Source: Phosphoribacter sp037046615 (GTDB lineage Bacteria > Actinomycetota > Actinomycetes > Actinomycetales > Dermatophilaceae). Taken from it: a stretch of DNA of 64,000 nt. How positions within the stretch are numbered: position 1 is the first letter of the stretch; every line of letters starts with the position of its first letter. The notes beneath the pieces were generated by a model. It saw nothing but the letters and a program-made list of their open reading frames with translations, was not told where the DNA came from and ran no database searches. Shown piece after piece: positions 34,064 through 43,637 of the stretch. The translations under genes and the position numbers were made by a program. The stretch spans positions 62,001 through 126,000 of the forward strand of contig JBAOHD010000032.1 in the NCBI GenBank assembly GCA_037046615.1, read 5' to 3'.

Positions 34064-35098
34064 ATGGCATTGACCCTGTCCTCCTCCCGCCGCTCTACGT
34101 CTCGCGTCCTGGCGGTGGTCGCCGCCGGCGCGTTGTCACTCACTGCTTGCGGAAGTTCTGGCTCCAGCTCGACGGGTGCCGGCGCCGGAAGCAACTACCC
34201 CACCGGCACGATCACGATGGTTGTGCCCTTCTCCGCAGGAGGCCCGACCGACACGGTCGCTCGCCTGGTCGCCGAACCCATGAGCAAGACCCTCGGCCAG
34301 CAGATCATCGTCCAAAACGTCGAAGGTGCCGGTGGCACGCTCGGCGCCGGAGAGGTCGCCAAGGCCAAGAACGACGGCTACAAGATCCTCATGCACCACA
34401 TCGGCATGTCGACGGCCCCGGCGCTGTATTCGACGCTGGCGTTCAAGCCGCTCGAGAGCTTCCAGACGATCGGTCTGGTCACCGAAGTGCCGATGACGAT
34501 CATCTCCAAGAAGGACCTCCCGCCGACGAACTTCAAGGAGCTCGTCGACTATGTGAAGGCCAACAAGGACAAGGTCACCTACGCCAACGCGGGCATCGGC
34601 TCAGCTTCGCAGTTGTGCGGGCTGCTCATCGAGAAGGCGTTTGGCGTCGACCTCACCGAGGTGCCCTACAAGGGCACCGGTCCGGCGATGACCGACCTCG
34701 TCGGTGGTCAGGTCGACTTCATGTGCGACCAGACGACCAACACGAGCGCCCAGATCAAGCCGGGCAAGGTCAAGGCGTTCGCGGTCACGACCTCCGAGCG
34801 CGTCAAGAGCCTCCCGGACATCCCCACGACGACCGAGTCGGGCATGCCCGAGCTCAAGGTCGGTGTGTGGCACGGTCTCTACGCGCCCGCAGGCACGCCC
34901 GAGGCCGTGACGAAGAAGCTGACCGAAGCTCTCGCGTTGGCGCTCAAGGACCCGAAGGTCATCGAGAAGATGGCCGACCTCGGCACGGCTCCCGAAGCTG
35001 CGGATCAGGTCAACCCCGCCGCCCACACCGCCAAGCTCAAGGCCCAGCTTGAGCTCTGGACGCCCGTCATCAAGGCTGCCGGAGTGAAGGCCGCCTGA
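34064..35098 (+). CDS. tctC: Tripartite tricarboxylate transporter, substrate-binding lipoprotein
   Basis: This 344-residue lipoprotein has signal peptide VLAVVAAGALSLTAC (lipid-anchored Cys near residue 29). The Bug/TctC fold follows: ITMVVPFSAGGPTDTVARLV, the ligand loop NVEGAGGTLGAGEVAKA, VPYKGTGPAMTDLVGGQVDF and GVWHGLYAPAGTP. It captures citrate or another carboxylate outside the cell. The ATG follows GAAGGAG at 34051. It is the first gene of tctCBA. Confidence 0.9.
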   Translation: MALTLSSSRRSTSRVLAVVAAGALSLTACGSSGSSSTGAGAGSNYPTGTITMVVPFSAGGPTDTVARLVAEPMSKTLGQQIIVQNVEGAGGTLGAGEVAKAKNDGYKILMHHIGMSTAPALYSTLAFKPLESFQTIGLVTEVPMTIISKKDLPPTNFKELVDYVKANKDKVTYANAGIGSASQLCGLLIEKAFGVDLTEVPYKGTGPAMTDLVGGQVDFMCDQTTNTSAQIKPGKVKAFAVTTSERVKSLPDIPTTTESGMPELKVGVWHGLYAPAGTPEAVTKKLTEALALALKDPKVIEKMADLGTAPEAADQVNPAAHTAKLKAQLELWTPVIKAAGVKAA

Positions 35099-35099
35099 C

Positions 35100-35699
35100 A
35101 TGGCCACCGACCTCGGTCCCGCCCCCGAAGGGGGGCGGGGCCTGTCCGAGGCAACCCCAGAGCGTGAGGGGGTGGATGGTGGCGGCGGTATGCCGTCCGC
35201 CTCACCTCCTCAACCCACGCGCTGGGCGTTGACCAAGGCCGACTTCTACTCCGGGGCGATCTTCATCGCCTTCGGGGTTGCGTTTGCCGTGGCGTCGTCG
35301 CAATACACCGTCGGCACGCTCCTGCGGATGGGCCCCGGCTACTTCCCGCGGCTGCTCGGCTTCATCCTCGCGGCCATGGGCGTGATCATCGTGGGGCTTG
35401 CGGTCCTGCACTTTCTCCGTCCCGAGACAGGCGCGTCGGCGCCCGACGAGCAACCCGTTGCCTGGGTGCGGGGCGGGTTGTTGGTGGTGGCGATCCTGCT
35501 GTTCGGTTTCATCATCGGCGGGGCTGGCCTCTTGCCGACAGTGCTCATCACGACCTTCATCGCCGCCCTGGCCGGACAGGGCACCACCCCGGCTCGGGCC
35601 GCCGTGATCGCGGCCGGCATCACCACGCTGTGCGTTGTCATCTTCGTGTTCCTGCTGCGGCTGACCGTGCCGTTGTTTGGACCGTGGGTCGGAGGCTGA
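35100..35699 (+). CDS. tctB: Tripartite tricarboxylate transporter, small membrane subunit
   Basis: This 199-residue protein has four membrane helices. After a disordered 45-residue N-terminus, FYSGAIFIAFGVAFAVASSQY and GTLLRMGPGYFPRLLGFIL mark the TctB family, including the conserved MGPGYFP motif. It lies one base after tctC and four bases before tctA. A GGTATGCCGTCCGC word sits in its variable N-terminal coding part. Confidence 0.88.
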   Translation: MATDLGPAPEGGRGLSEATPEREGVDGGGGMPSASPPQPTRWALTKADFYSGAIFIAFGVAFAVASSQYTVGTLLRMGPGYFPRLLGFILAAMGVIIVGLAVLHFLRPETGASAPDEQPVAWVRGGLLVVAILLFGFIIGGAGLLPTVLITTFIAALAGQGTTPARAAVIAAGITTLCVVIFVFLLRLTVPLFGPWVGG

Positions 35700-35702
35700 T
35701 CG

Positions 35703-37199
35703 ATGGACAACATCCTGCTGGGCATCCAGACCGCGCTCACGCCGACCAACTTGCTTGTGTGCCTGATCGGATGCGCCCTCGGCACGGCAGTCGGGGTCCT
35801 CCCGGGCATCGGCCCGACGGCGACCATCGCGCTGCTCCTGCCGATCACCTTCAACTTCGACCCGGTGTCGTCGCTCATCATGCTGGCGGGGATCTATTAC
35901 GGCGCGCAGTACGGCGGCTCGACGACGGCCATCCTGCTCAATCTGCCCGGCGAGACCTCTGCTGCGGTAACGGCCATCGACGGCTATCAGATGGCCCGCA
36001 AAGGACGTGCTGGGCAAGCCTTGGCGACGGCTGCGCTGGGCTCGTTCTTCGCCGGCACCGTCGCGACGGTCGTGCTGGCAGTCTTCGCTCCACCGCTGGC
36101 CGAGGCTGCCCTGAAGTTTGGTCCGGCCGAGTATTTCTCGCTCGTTGTCCTCGGACTCGTGGCGTCCATCGCCCTGGCCAGCGGATCGCTGTGGAAAGCC
36201 CTCGCGATGATCATGCTGGGTCTGCTGCTGGGCCTGGTCGGGCAGGACGTCGAATCAGGAGCCTCCCGGTTTACTTTTGGGGCCGGCGAGCTCGACGGGG
36301 GTCTGAACTTTGTCTCCCTGGCCGTCGGCATGTTCGGGGTCGCCGAGATCCTGCGCAACCTCTCGACCGGCATACACCGGCCGTCCATGGTGCGCGAGGT
36401 CAAGAGCATGCGGTTGTCTCGGGCGGACTTCAAACAGATCACCCCACCGGTTTTGCGCGGCACGCTCATGGGGTCGCTGCTGGGCATCCTTCCCGGTGCC
36501 GGCCACGTCCTGGCTTCCTTCACCTCCTACTCGGTGGAGAAGCGGGTGTCCAAGACCCCGGAGCGCTTCGGCCACGGAGCGATCGAGGGGGTCGCCGCAC
36601 CCGAGTCGGCCAACAACGCGGCCGCCCAGACATCGTTCATCCCGCTGCTCACGCTCGGTCTGCCGGCCAACCCGGTCATGGCCTTGCTCATCGGGGCGTT
36701 CATCATCCAGGGCATCACCCCCGGACCGAATGTCATCAACGACGAGCCGGTGCTCTTCTGGGGTCTCATTGCCTCGATGTGGGTCGGCAACCTCATGCTC
36801 GTCGCCCTCAACCTGCCGCTCATCGGGCTGTGGGTGAAGCTGCTGACCATCCCCTATCGGGTGCTCTTCCCGGCGATCATCGCGTTCTCGACCATCGGGT
36901 GTTACTCACTGGGCCTCAACGCCTATCACGTGTTCGCGATCGCGTTCTTCGGGTTGCTGGGTTATGTGCTGATCCGCTTCGGCTGTGAGCCCGCTCCGCT
37001 GCTGCTCGGCTTCGTCCTCGGTCCCTTGCTGGAGGAAAACTTCCGAAGGGCCATGACGATCTCTCGTGGAGACTCGTCGGTCTTCCTGACCCGCCCGATC
37101 TCGTTGGTCATGCTCATCGTCGCGGCGATCTTCCTCGTCGTCGCGGTGCTGCCATCGATCAAGAAGAAGCGTGAGGTCGTCTTCGCCGAGGAGGAGTAG
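35703..37199 (+). CDS. tctA: Tripartite tricarboxylate transporter, large permease subunit
   Basis: This 498-residue permease has about 11-12 membrane helices. TctA signatures: GTAVGVLPGIGPTATIALLLP near the N-terminus, YYGAQYGGSTTAILLNLPGE (about 61-80), and the second repeat GTLMGSLLGILPGAGHVLAS and APESANNAAAQTSFIPLLTLG. It drives carboxylate import with Na+ or H+. One Ile near residue 224 is encoded by the rare ATA within a GTATGCCG-family word. Confidence 0.93.
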   Translation: MDNILLGIQTALTPTNLLVCLIGCALGTAVGVLPGIGPTATIALLLPITFNFDPVSSLIMLAGIYYGAQYGGSTTAILLNLPGETSAAVTAIDGYQMARKGRAGQALATAALGSFFAGTVATVVLAVFAPPLAEAALKFGPAEYFSLVVLGLVASIALASGSLWKALAMIMLGLLLGLVGQDVESGASRFTFGAGELDGGLNFVSLAVGMFGVAEILRNLSTGIHRPSMVREVKSMRLSRADFKQITPPVLRGTLMGSLLGILPGAGHVLASFTSYSVEKRVSKTPERFGHGAIEGVAAPESANNAAAQTSFIPLLTLGLPANPVMALLIGAFIIQGITPGPNVINDEPVLFWGLIASMWVGNLMLVALNLPLIGLWVKLLTIPYRVLFPAIIAFSTIGCYSLGLNAYHVFAIAFFGLLGYVLIRFGCEPAPLLLGFVLGPLLEENFRRAMTISRGDSSVFLTRPISLVMLIVAAIFLVVAVLPSIKKKREVVFAEEE

Positions 37200-37215
37200 G
37201 ACTGCCGGTCTCGCG

Positions 37216-37635
37216 CTAGCGGCGCCAGCCGTGATGGTGACTGTCAGCGGCCTTGACGGCCAGCACCGGGCAGCTGGCCTCGAGCAGGATCTTCTGGGCC
37301 ACTGACCCCATGATGAGTTTGCCGACGGGGGTGCGACGGCGCAGGCCGATGACGATGAGTTCGGCGTTGCGCGACTCGGCCACGTGGAGCACCTGCTCGG
37401 CCGGGTCGAGGCCTTCGACGAGCTGCACTGACTCGTGGGTGACCCCGGACTCGGTGAGGAAGTCGTCGAGGCTGCTCATCTGGGTCGAGGACGCGAATCG
37501 TGGGTCGACGAGTGCGTCGCCGCGGGTCGCGTTGACGATCAAGAGCGTGAGGCCGCGCGTCTGCGCTTCGGCGACGGCTTGCTCGATCGCCGCTCGTCCC
37601 TCCGGAGTTGGGATGTAGCCCACGACAGCGACCAT
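37216..37635 (-). CDS. Universal stress protein, UspA family
   Basis: A 139-residue single-domain Usp. It opens MVAVVGYIPTPEGRAAIEQA, with the ATP-binding C-terminal motif VIGLRRRTPVGKLIMGSVAQKILLEASCPVLAVK (G-2x-G-9x-G-S/T pattern). ATG 37635 follows GGAAGG. The gene is convergent with tctA. It probably binds ATP and responds to starvation or stress. Confidence 0.9.
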   Translation of the reverse strand: MVAVVGYIPTPEGRAAIEQAVAEAQTRGLTLLIVNATRGDALVDPRFASSTQMSSLDDFLTESGVTHESVQLVEGLDPAEQVLHVAESRNAELIVIGLRRRTPVGKLIMGSVAQKILLEASCPVLAVKAADSHHHGWRR

Positions 37636-37915
37636 GAGTGTGCACCTTCCTCGACGGATCACACCTGGGACGGAAAGCAGCGGATGGCCCATTGTGCCCG
37701 CTGGGGGTCGGTCACAGTGGGCTGTCGTCGCACGTTTCTTAGCCGGCAGGCAGCGGATGAGAGAACCTCCGCTGTCACGCAGATCGCCACGTCGTGATCG
37801 GCGCCATAGTGTCGGGTGGGGCTCGGAGGTAGCGGACGGCATACCTCCTGCGAGAAACTGACCCATTACCTGTCCTCGCCATCCGCGTGTCTCGCCAGCG
37901 CGCGGGTGCCTTTCT

Positions 37916-39727
37916 GTGGAGTCGACCTGCGTGCTGTACCACCATGACTATGAGCTCGACACGACCCGTCGCGACGCGCCGATCCGGATTTCGGCGCGGG
38001 GGCGGGCGGTCCTTGCCAACCCAATGACCAACCGTGCCACCGCTTTTACGGTGCAGGAGCGGCGTTATCTCGGGCTCGTCGGGCTCATGCCGGGTGGAGT
38101 GACGTCGCTGGGCAACCAGGTGCGGCGGGTCTATGCGCAGTATCAGTCGGCCAAGACGGCGTTTGCCAAGCACAACTACCTCGCAAACCTGCGTGACCGC
38201 AACGAGATCCTGTTTTACCGACTGCTGGCTGACCACATCGAAGAGATGATGCCGATCATCTACACGCCGACGATCGGCGAGGTCATCGAGCGGTTTAGCC
38301 ACGAATACAACCGCAGCAGAGGCGTTTTCCTGTCGATCGACCGGCCGGAGGATGTCGAGCAGTCCTTGCTCGATTACGGACTGCCGAGTGACGACGTCGA
38401 CCTCATCGTGCTCACCGACTCCGAGGGCATCCTCGGCATCGGCGACCAGGGCATCGGCGGCATCGAGATCGCGATCGGCAAACTGTCGGTCTACACCGCG
38501 GCGGCCGGGCTGCACCCTCGGCGCGTCATCCCGGTCGTGCTCGACGTGGGCACCGACAACCTCGGTCTGCTCAACAGCGACCTCTACCTCGGCGAGCGGC
38601 ATGCGCGGGTGCGCGGGGAGCGTTACGACGACTTCATGGACCACGTCGTCCAGACCGCGAGCCGGCTCTTCCCCAAGGCGATGCTCCACTGGGAAGACTT
38701 CGGCGCGAGCAACGCTCACCGCCTGCTGGAGAAATACCGGCATACGCACTGCACCTTCAACGACGACATCCAGGGGACTGCGGCGGTTGCGCTCGCGGCT
38801 GTGTTGGCTGGCGTCAACGTCACGGGTATGCCGTTGCACGAGCACCGGATCGTCATCTTCGGTGGCGGCACGGCGGGGATCGGGATCGCAGATCTGTTGC
38901 GGGACACGCTGATTCGCGATGGGGTCGACCCTGAGGTTGCCCAGTCGCAGTTCTACGTGCTCGGGTCCAAGGGGTTGTTCGTCGACGACATGACGTCGCT
39001 GCGCGAGTTCCAGGTGCCGTATGCACGGACCCGAGACGAGGTCTCGAAGTGGGTGTTGGGTGGGCCAGGTGGTGCGGCTGGGGCTGGCGCCGGCGTGAAT
39101 GGCAACGGCCGCAACGGGAATGGCCGGAATGGCAACGGCAATGGTCACCCGGCAATCAGCCTCGCGGACGTGGTGCGCAATGTGCGACCGACGATCCTCA
39201 TCGGCACGTCGACGATGGGCGGCGCCTTCACCAAGGTGATCGTCCAAGACATGGCCGCGCACTGCGACCGACCGATCATCATGCCGCTGTCAAATCCGAC
39301 CGCTCGGGCTGAGGCGACCCCGGCCGACCTCATCGAGTGGACCCAGGGGCGGGCGCTCATCGCGACCGGGAGTCCGTTCGAACCGGTCGACTACCGCGAG
39401 GTGCGACATGTCATCGCCCAGGCGAATAACGCGCTGATCTTCCCTGGCCTTGGACTCGGCGTTGCCGCGTCGGACGCCGCGCGGGTGACCGACGGGATGA
39501 TCGTGGCGGCGGCTGAGGCGCTGGCTTCGCTGGTCAATGCCTATCGTCCGGGGGCGTCGTTGCTGCCCCGCATCAGTGAGCTGCGGCCGGTTTCAGCCCA
39601 CGTGGCTCTTGCGGTGGCGCAGGCTGCGGCCGACGAGGGCGTGGCCCGTCACCCGCTGCAGGACCCGGTCAACGAGATCTACACGCGCATGTGGCAGCCC
39701 GAATACCCACCTGTCGAGATCATCTGA
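37916..39727 (+). CDS. NAD-dependent malic enzyme (long form) with Asn-Gly repeat insert
   Basis: A 603-residue oxidative decarboxylase turning malate to pyruvate. Motifs: the Tyr in MPIIYTPTIGEVIERFSH (about 120), the catalytic Lys region IAIGKLSVYTAAAGL, the metal-binding VQTASRLFPKAMLHWEDFG and TFNDDIQGTAAVALA, and the NAD fold VIFGGGTAGIGIADLL. Inside the NAD-binding domain is an insert of about 18 residues with (Asn-Gly) repeats coded by 39095-39147, absent from typical family members as I know them. GTG 37916 or 37931 may be the start. It works with pckG and pntAB in C4/NADPH metabolism. Confidence 0.9.
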   Translation: MESTCVLYHHDYELDTTRRDAPIRISARGRAVLANPMTNRATAFTVQERRYLGLVGLMPGGVTSLGNQVRRVYAQYQSAKTAFAKHNYLANLRDRNEILFYRLLADHIEEMMPIIYTPTIGEVIERFSHEYNRSRGVFLSIDRPEDVEQSLLDYGLPSDDVDLIVLTDSEGILGIGDQGIGGIEIAIGKLSVYTAAAGLHPRRVIPVVLDVGTDNLGLLNSDLYLGERHARVRGERYDDFMDHVVQTASRLFPKAMLHWEDFGASNAHRLLEKYRHTHCTFNDDIQGTAAVALAAVLAGVNVTGMPLHEHRIVIFGGGTAGIGIADLLRDTLIRDGVDPEVAQSQFYVLGSKGLFVDDMTSLREFQVPYARTRDEVSKWVLGGPGGAAGAGAGVNGNGRNGNGRNGNGNGHPAISLADVVRNVRPTILIGTSTMGGAFTKVIVQDMAAHCDRPIIMPLSNPTARAEATPADLIEWTQGRALIATGSPFEPVDYREVRHVIAQANNALIFPGLGLGVAASDAARVTDGMIVAAAEALASLVNAYRPGASLLPRISELRPVSAHVALAVAQAAADEGVARHPLQDPVNEIYTRMWQPEYPPVEII

Positions 39728-39881
39728 CTCAGTCTGGGCTTGGGCGGCATACGGGCTGAGTCTGGGCGCGGAGGTGACCTTCCCCTGAAGCTGTGGAGAA
39801 GCGGGACCATCGCCGGGTTGCGCGCACGCCCGGGGCGCGGTGTGATTTCCACGACGTGTCCTCGCTCGGAAGGTTTGACCG

Positions 39882-41504
39882 ATGTCCCTGTCCATCAGCG
39901 CCGGCCCCACCGACACCCCACTCATCGAGCAGACCATCGGCGCCAACCTCGACGCGACCGCTGCGAAGTTCCCCGACCGCGAGGCGATGGTCGACGTCGC
40001 GGCCGGCAAACGCTGGACGTATGCCGAGTTCGTCCGGGACGTGGACGCGCTGGCGCGCGGGTTCATCGGGGCCGGCGTGGTCAAGGGCGACCGGGTCGGC
40101 ATCTGGGCGCCCAACTGCGCTGAGTGGACGCTCGTGCAATACGCAACGGCCAAGATGGGCGCGATCCTCGTCAACATCAACCCGGCATACCGGACCCATG
40201 AGCTGCAATACGTGCTCAACCAGGCGGGCATCCGGGTGCTCGTCGCGGCACCGTCATTCAAGACCAGCGACTACGCGGGGATGATCGAGGAAGTCCGCAG
40301 CGAGGTGCCCTCGCTCGAGCAGGTCGTCCTCTTCGGCCGCGAGTCGTGGGACGCGCTATGGGCCGCCGGCGAGTCGGTGACCCAGGAGCAACTCAAGGAG
40401 ATTGCGGCCGGACTCGACAACAACGACGCGATCAACATCCAATACACCTCGGGCACAACGGGTTTCCCCAAGGGCGCGACGCTCAGCCACCGCAACATCC
40501 TCAACAACGGCTTCTTCGTCGGCGAGCTGTGCAAATACACCGAGCAGGACCGGATCTGCATCCCGGTGCCCTTCTACCACTGCTTCGGCATGGTCATGGG
40601 CAACCTTGCGGCCACCACTCACGGGGCATGCATGGTCATCCCGGCGCCCGGTTTCGACCCCGCGCTCACGCTCGAAGCCGTGCGCGACGAGAAGTGCACC
40701 TCGCTCTATGGCGTGCCCACGATGTTTGTCGCCGAGTGGCAGCTCATCGAGGACGGCAAGTTCGACGAATCGGCCCTGGCCACCGTCCGCACCGGCATCA
40801 TGGCCGGCTCGCCCTGCCCTGCCGAACTCATGAAGAAGGTCATCGCCGCCGGGATCGACGAGATGACGATCTGCTACGGGATGACCGAGACCTCGCCGGT
40901 GTCCACCCAGACCCGCACCGACGACACCTTCGAGCGCAAGGTTGGCACCGTCGGCCCGGTCGGCCCCCACATCGAGATCAAGATCGTCGACCCGTCGACC
41001 GGCGAGACGGTCGAGCGCGGCCAGTCCGGCGAGTTCATGACCAAGGGCTACTCGGTCATGCTCGGCTATTGGAACCAACCCGACAAGACCGCTGAGGCCC
41101 TCGTCGACGGCTGGATGCTCACCGGCGACCTCGCGGTCATGGACGAGGACGGCTTCGTCCAGATCACCGGGCGCATCAAAGACATGGTCATCCGTGGCGG
41201 TGAAAACATCTACCCGCGCGAGATCGAAGAGTTCCTCTACACCCACCCCGACATTCTCGACGCCCAGGTCATCGGGGTGCCCGACAAGAAATACGGCGAA
41301 GAGCTCTGCGCGTGGGTGCGGATGAAGCCCGGCGCCGAGCCCGTCGACGCGGCCTCGATCCGGGCGTTCGCGACCGGCAAGCTCGCCCACTACAAGATCC
41401 CGCGCTACGTCGAGATCGTCGAGGACTTCCCGATGACCGTCACGGGGAAGGTCCGCAAGATCGAAATGCGGGAAATGTCTGCAGCGCGCCTGGGGCTCAT
41501 CTGA
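39882..41504 (+). CDS. Acyl-CoA synthetase (fatty-acid-CoA ligase, FadD type)
   Basis: This 540-residue AMP-forming ligase has the P-loop YTSGTTGFPKGATLSHRN (about 185-202), the adenine motif ICYGMTETSP (about 330), the hinge GWMLTGDLAVMDEDGFVQITGR (about 408-430), and the catalytic Lys in MTVTGKVRK near 529. All residues for activity are intact. It probably activates medium- or long-chain fatty acids for beta-oxidation. Confidence 0.92.
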   Translation: MSLSISAGPTDTPLIEQTIGANLDATAAKFPDREAMVDVAAGKRWTYAEFVRDVDALARGFIGAGVVKGDRVGIWAPNCAEWTLVQYATAKMGAILVNINPAYRTHELQYVLNQAGIRVLVAAPSFKTSDYAGMIEEVRSEVPSLEQVVLFGRESWDALWAAGESVTQEQLKEIAAGLDNNDAINIQYTSGTTGFPKGATLSHRNILNNGFFVGELCKYTEQDRICIPVPFYHCFGMVMGNLAATTHGACMVIPAPGFDPALTLEAVRDEKCTSLYGVPTMFVAEWQLIEDGKFDESALATVRTGIMAGSPCPAELMKKVIAAGIDEMTICYGMTETSPVSTQTRTDDTFERKVGTVGPVGPHIEIKIVDPSTGETVERGQSGEFMTKGYSVMLGYWNQPDKTAEALVDGWMLTGDLAVMDEDGFVQITGRIKDMVIRGGENIYPREIEEFLYTHPDILDAQVIGVPDKKYGEELCAWVRMKPGAEPVDAASIRAFATGKLAHYKIPRYVEIVEDFPMTVTGKVRKIEMREMSAARLGLI

Positions 41505-41678
41505 CCCCTGCGAGGTGCCCGCCCGCAGGCCAATCCGGGCTCAGCTCTGCGCCCGGTATGCCGGGTTGTTTAGGCGTGTGCTGCCCGGGTAGGGGCATGA
41601 TGTGGGCCCGCTCACGGTATCTTGCGTCAGGGGCGCGCTTCCCGTGCGTGCTTGCCTCCACCACATGAGGGAGTGGAC

Positions 41679-43469
41679 ATGCCCAGCAATGTCATCTGGT
41701 TGATCCTGCTGCTGCTGTTGCTCGTCGTCGTCATCGCGCTCGTGATGTCGGGACGACGCCGCCGCGCAGGCACGCCGAGTGAGCCGGACGCGGCATACCG
41801 ACGTCCCGACGGTAATGGCTCCCCAGGAGTTGTCGGCGGAGCCGGTGCCGCTGCGGCCGGTGCGGCTGGGCTGGGTGCCGCTGCCGCTACTGCACACGCA
41901 TCCGGTATGCCGCCCGCCCCCGTCCCGCCGCCGCCCGCCGAGGTCGAGGAACTCATCGACGAACTGCCGGGTGCATGGAGTGCGGAAGAGCCTGCCGCTG
42001 AGGCCACCGTGGAGCACGATCTGGATGCCGAGTACGACGGCGCCGCGCCCGTGACCGTCGAACCGCTTCCCTCTGACGTTAACGACACGTGGGCCGAGGC
42101 CGGGTTGGCGGACACTGTCGATGGGCAGCCCGTTGCCACTGACCCCGGCACCGACGCCGAGGCTCTCGTCGTCGACGAGTCTGCTGGGGACGACGTCTGG
42201 GTGGAGGAGCCCGGCGAGGAGGCCTCGGTCGGAGCCGGCGTTGACGAGGCTCCCGAGGCCGCTCTCGCCCCTGGGGCGGACGTGCTGCTCGACGAAGAGG
42301 CTGCCGAGACCGACGTCGTCGGCTCCGAAGGCGCGGCTGGTGCCGACGAGGGTCACCCGGTCGTCGAACCCATCGACCTCGTCGAGGTCGACGAAGATGC
42401 CGTCAATGGCGCTGGCGAGTCGGTCGAGGCCGTCCAGGCCGAGGTCGAAGACATTTGGACTCCCGCTGAGGGCCCGATCCGTCCGTCCGCTGCCGATGAA
42501 GCAGCGGCGGCTGCCCTTGCTCGGATCAGCGGCGAGGCGCCCCCGCTCGTGCCGCTCGTCGGCGCAGGCGCCGCGGGTGCCACTGATGCGGCGTTGGCCG
42601 ACGTTGACGGCCCCGCGCACGAGCCCCTGGCCGAGCCTGTCGTCGACGAGGGGGCCATGGAATACGTCGCGGATGCAGTCGACGTCGAGATCCTCAAGCC
42701 CGAGACCCCCGAGACCAGCGCGCCGTTCGACGACTGGGCGTCGGCTCGCGACGAGGCCGTCGGCGCTGACCACGCAGCGGCTGTGCCAGACGACGAAGCG
42801 ATCACGGACGCTGGCGCCTCGGACGTTGACGAATCAGACGTTGGCGACACTGAAGTCGCCGCCGCAGAACCCAGCGCTGACGGCGAAGCTGACGAGGACC
42901 CGGTGGCTGCTCTGCTGCGGAAAATGGCAGCCAAGCGTGACCAGATCGCGGCCGCCGGTGTGGCCATGGGTGCTGCGGGTGCGACCGTCGCGGCTGAAGC
43001 CGAGGTCGGTGAAGACCTCGGGTCGGCCGATGGCCATGACGATGACGACGAATCGCACGAAGACCATGAAGAGCACGAGGACCACGAGGACCACGAAGAT
43101 CACGAAGGTCACGAGGACCACGAGGACCACGAAGGTCACGAGGACCACGAGGACCACGAAGACCACGAAGACCACGAAAACCACGAAGACCACGAAGACC
43201 ACGAAGACCACGAAGACCACGAAGACCACGAAGACCACGCCCGCCGCGAGGTGTCAGAGCTGCACGAGGTCCAGGACGGTGGCTACGGCTGGGGATCGGC
43301 TGCGCCGGTTTGGGATGGCGCCATGCCGGTCGGTCACCCGGTCAAGGCCAACCGCGCCTGGATGCAGTGCCAAGCGCCCGGCGACGAGTGGTATGACCAG
43401 ATCACGGTCGACGTGTGGTTTACCGACGTCGAGACCGCACAGCGCTGCGGCTTCCGCCACGGCGGCTGA
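41679..43469 (+). CDS. Membrane-anchored acidic protein with (His-Glu-Asp)n repeats and C-terminal sunset-like domain
   Basis: This 596-residue protein begins with one membrane helix (VIWLILLLLLLVVVIALVM). A highly acidic Ala/Glu/Asp/Val-rich region follows (residues 35-455). Then come about 20 consecutive H-E-D triplets with occasional HEE, HEG and HEN variants (about 460-522). The C-terminal 50 residues (HPVKANRAWMQCQAPGDEWY, then VWFTDVETAQRCGFRHGG) resemble the sunset domain found on actinobacterial surface proteins. The His/Asp-rich repeat could bind divalent metals; that is inference. ATG 41679 follows GAGGGAG. Confidence 0.75.
   Translation: MPSNVIWLILLLLLLVVVIALVMSGRRRRAGTPSEPDAAYRRPDGNGSPGVVGGAGAAAAGAAGLGAAAATAHASGMPPAPVPPPPAEVEELIDELPGAWSAEEPAAEATVEHDLDAEYDGAAPVTVEPLPSDVNDTWAEAGLADTVDGQPVATDPGTDAEALVVDESAGDDVWVEEPGEEASVGAGVDEAPEAALAPGADVLLDEEAAETDVVGSEGAAGADEGHPVVEPIDLVEVDEDAVNGAGESVEAVQAEVEDIWTPAEGPIRPSAADEAAAAALARISGEAPPLVPLVGAGAAGATDAALADVDGPAHEPLAEPVVDEGAMEYVADAVDVEILKPETPETSAPFDDWASARDEAVGADHAAAVPDDEAITDAGASDVDESDVGDTEVAAAEPSADGEADEDPVAALLRKMAAKRDQIAAAGVAMGAAGATVAAEAEVGEDLGSADGHDDDDESHEDHEEHEDHEDHEDHEGHEDHEDHEGHEDHEDHEDHEDHENHEDHEDHEDHEDHEDHEDHARREVSELHEVQDGGYGWGSAAPVWDGAMPVGHPVKANRAWMQCQAPGDEWYDQITVDVWFTDVETAQRCGFRHGG
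43060..43240. repeat. 9-bp tandem repeat coding His-Glu-Asp, about 20 units
   Basis: Units are CACGAGGAC or CACGAAGAC, with GGTCAC variants. The third-position G/A alternation is blocky, showing recent expansion by slippage. Reverse-strand frames through it read as long Val/Phe repeats and are artefacts. Confidence 0.9.
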
Positions 43470-43495
43470 CGCTGACGCTCGGCACCGCAGACGAA

Positions 43496-43527
43496 ACGGC
43501 CCCGCTCCCACCCCGGAGCGGGGCCGT
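43496..43527. terminator. 13-bp hairpin between convergent genes
   Basis: ACGGCCCCGCTCC (43496-43508) pairs perfectly with GGAGCGGGGCCGT (43515-43527) around CACCCC. It ends the HED-repeat gene and may also act for the opposing CoA-ligase operon. Confidence 0.85.
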
Positions 43528-43637
43528 CCGCTTGTGCTCCCGCAGGCCCCCCTGAAAGCCCCGAAGGCTGCTCGGTCGGACCATGCGAGGTCCTCCCCAG
43601 GATCCCCTGATGGGATCTCTGACGGACAAGCGGCGCG

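Noticed and set aside
42834..43238. Antisense frame of Val/Phe repeats
   Set aside because: It is the reverse reading of the His-Glu-Asp codon repeat and has no independent support.
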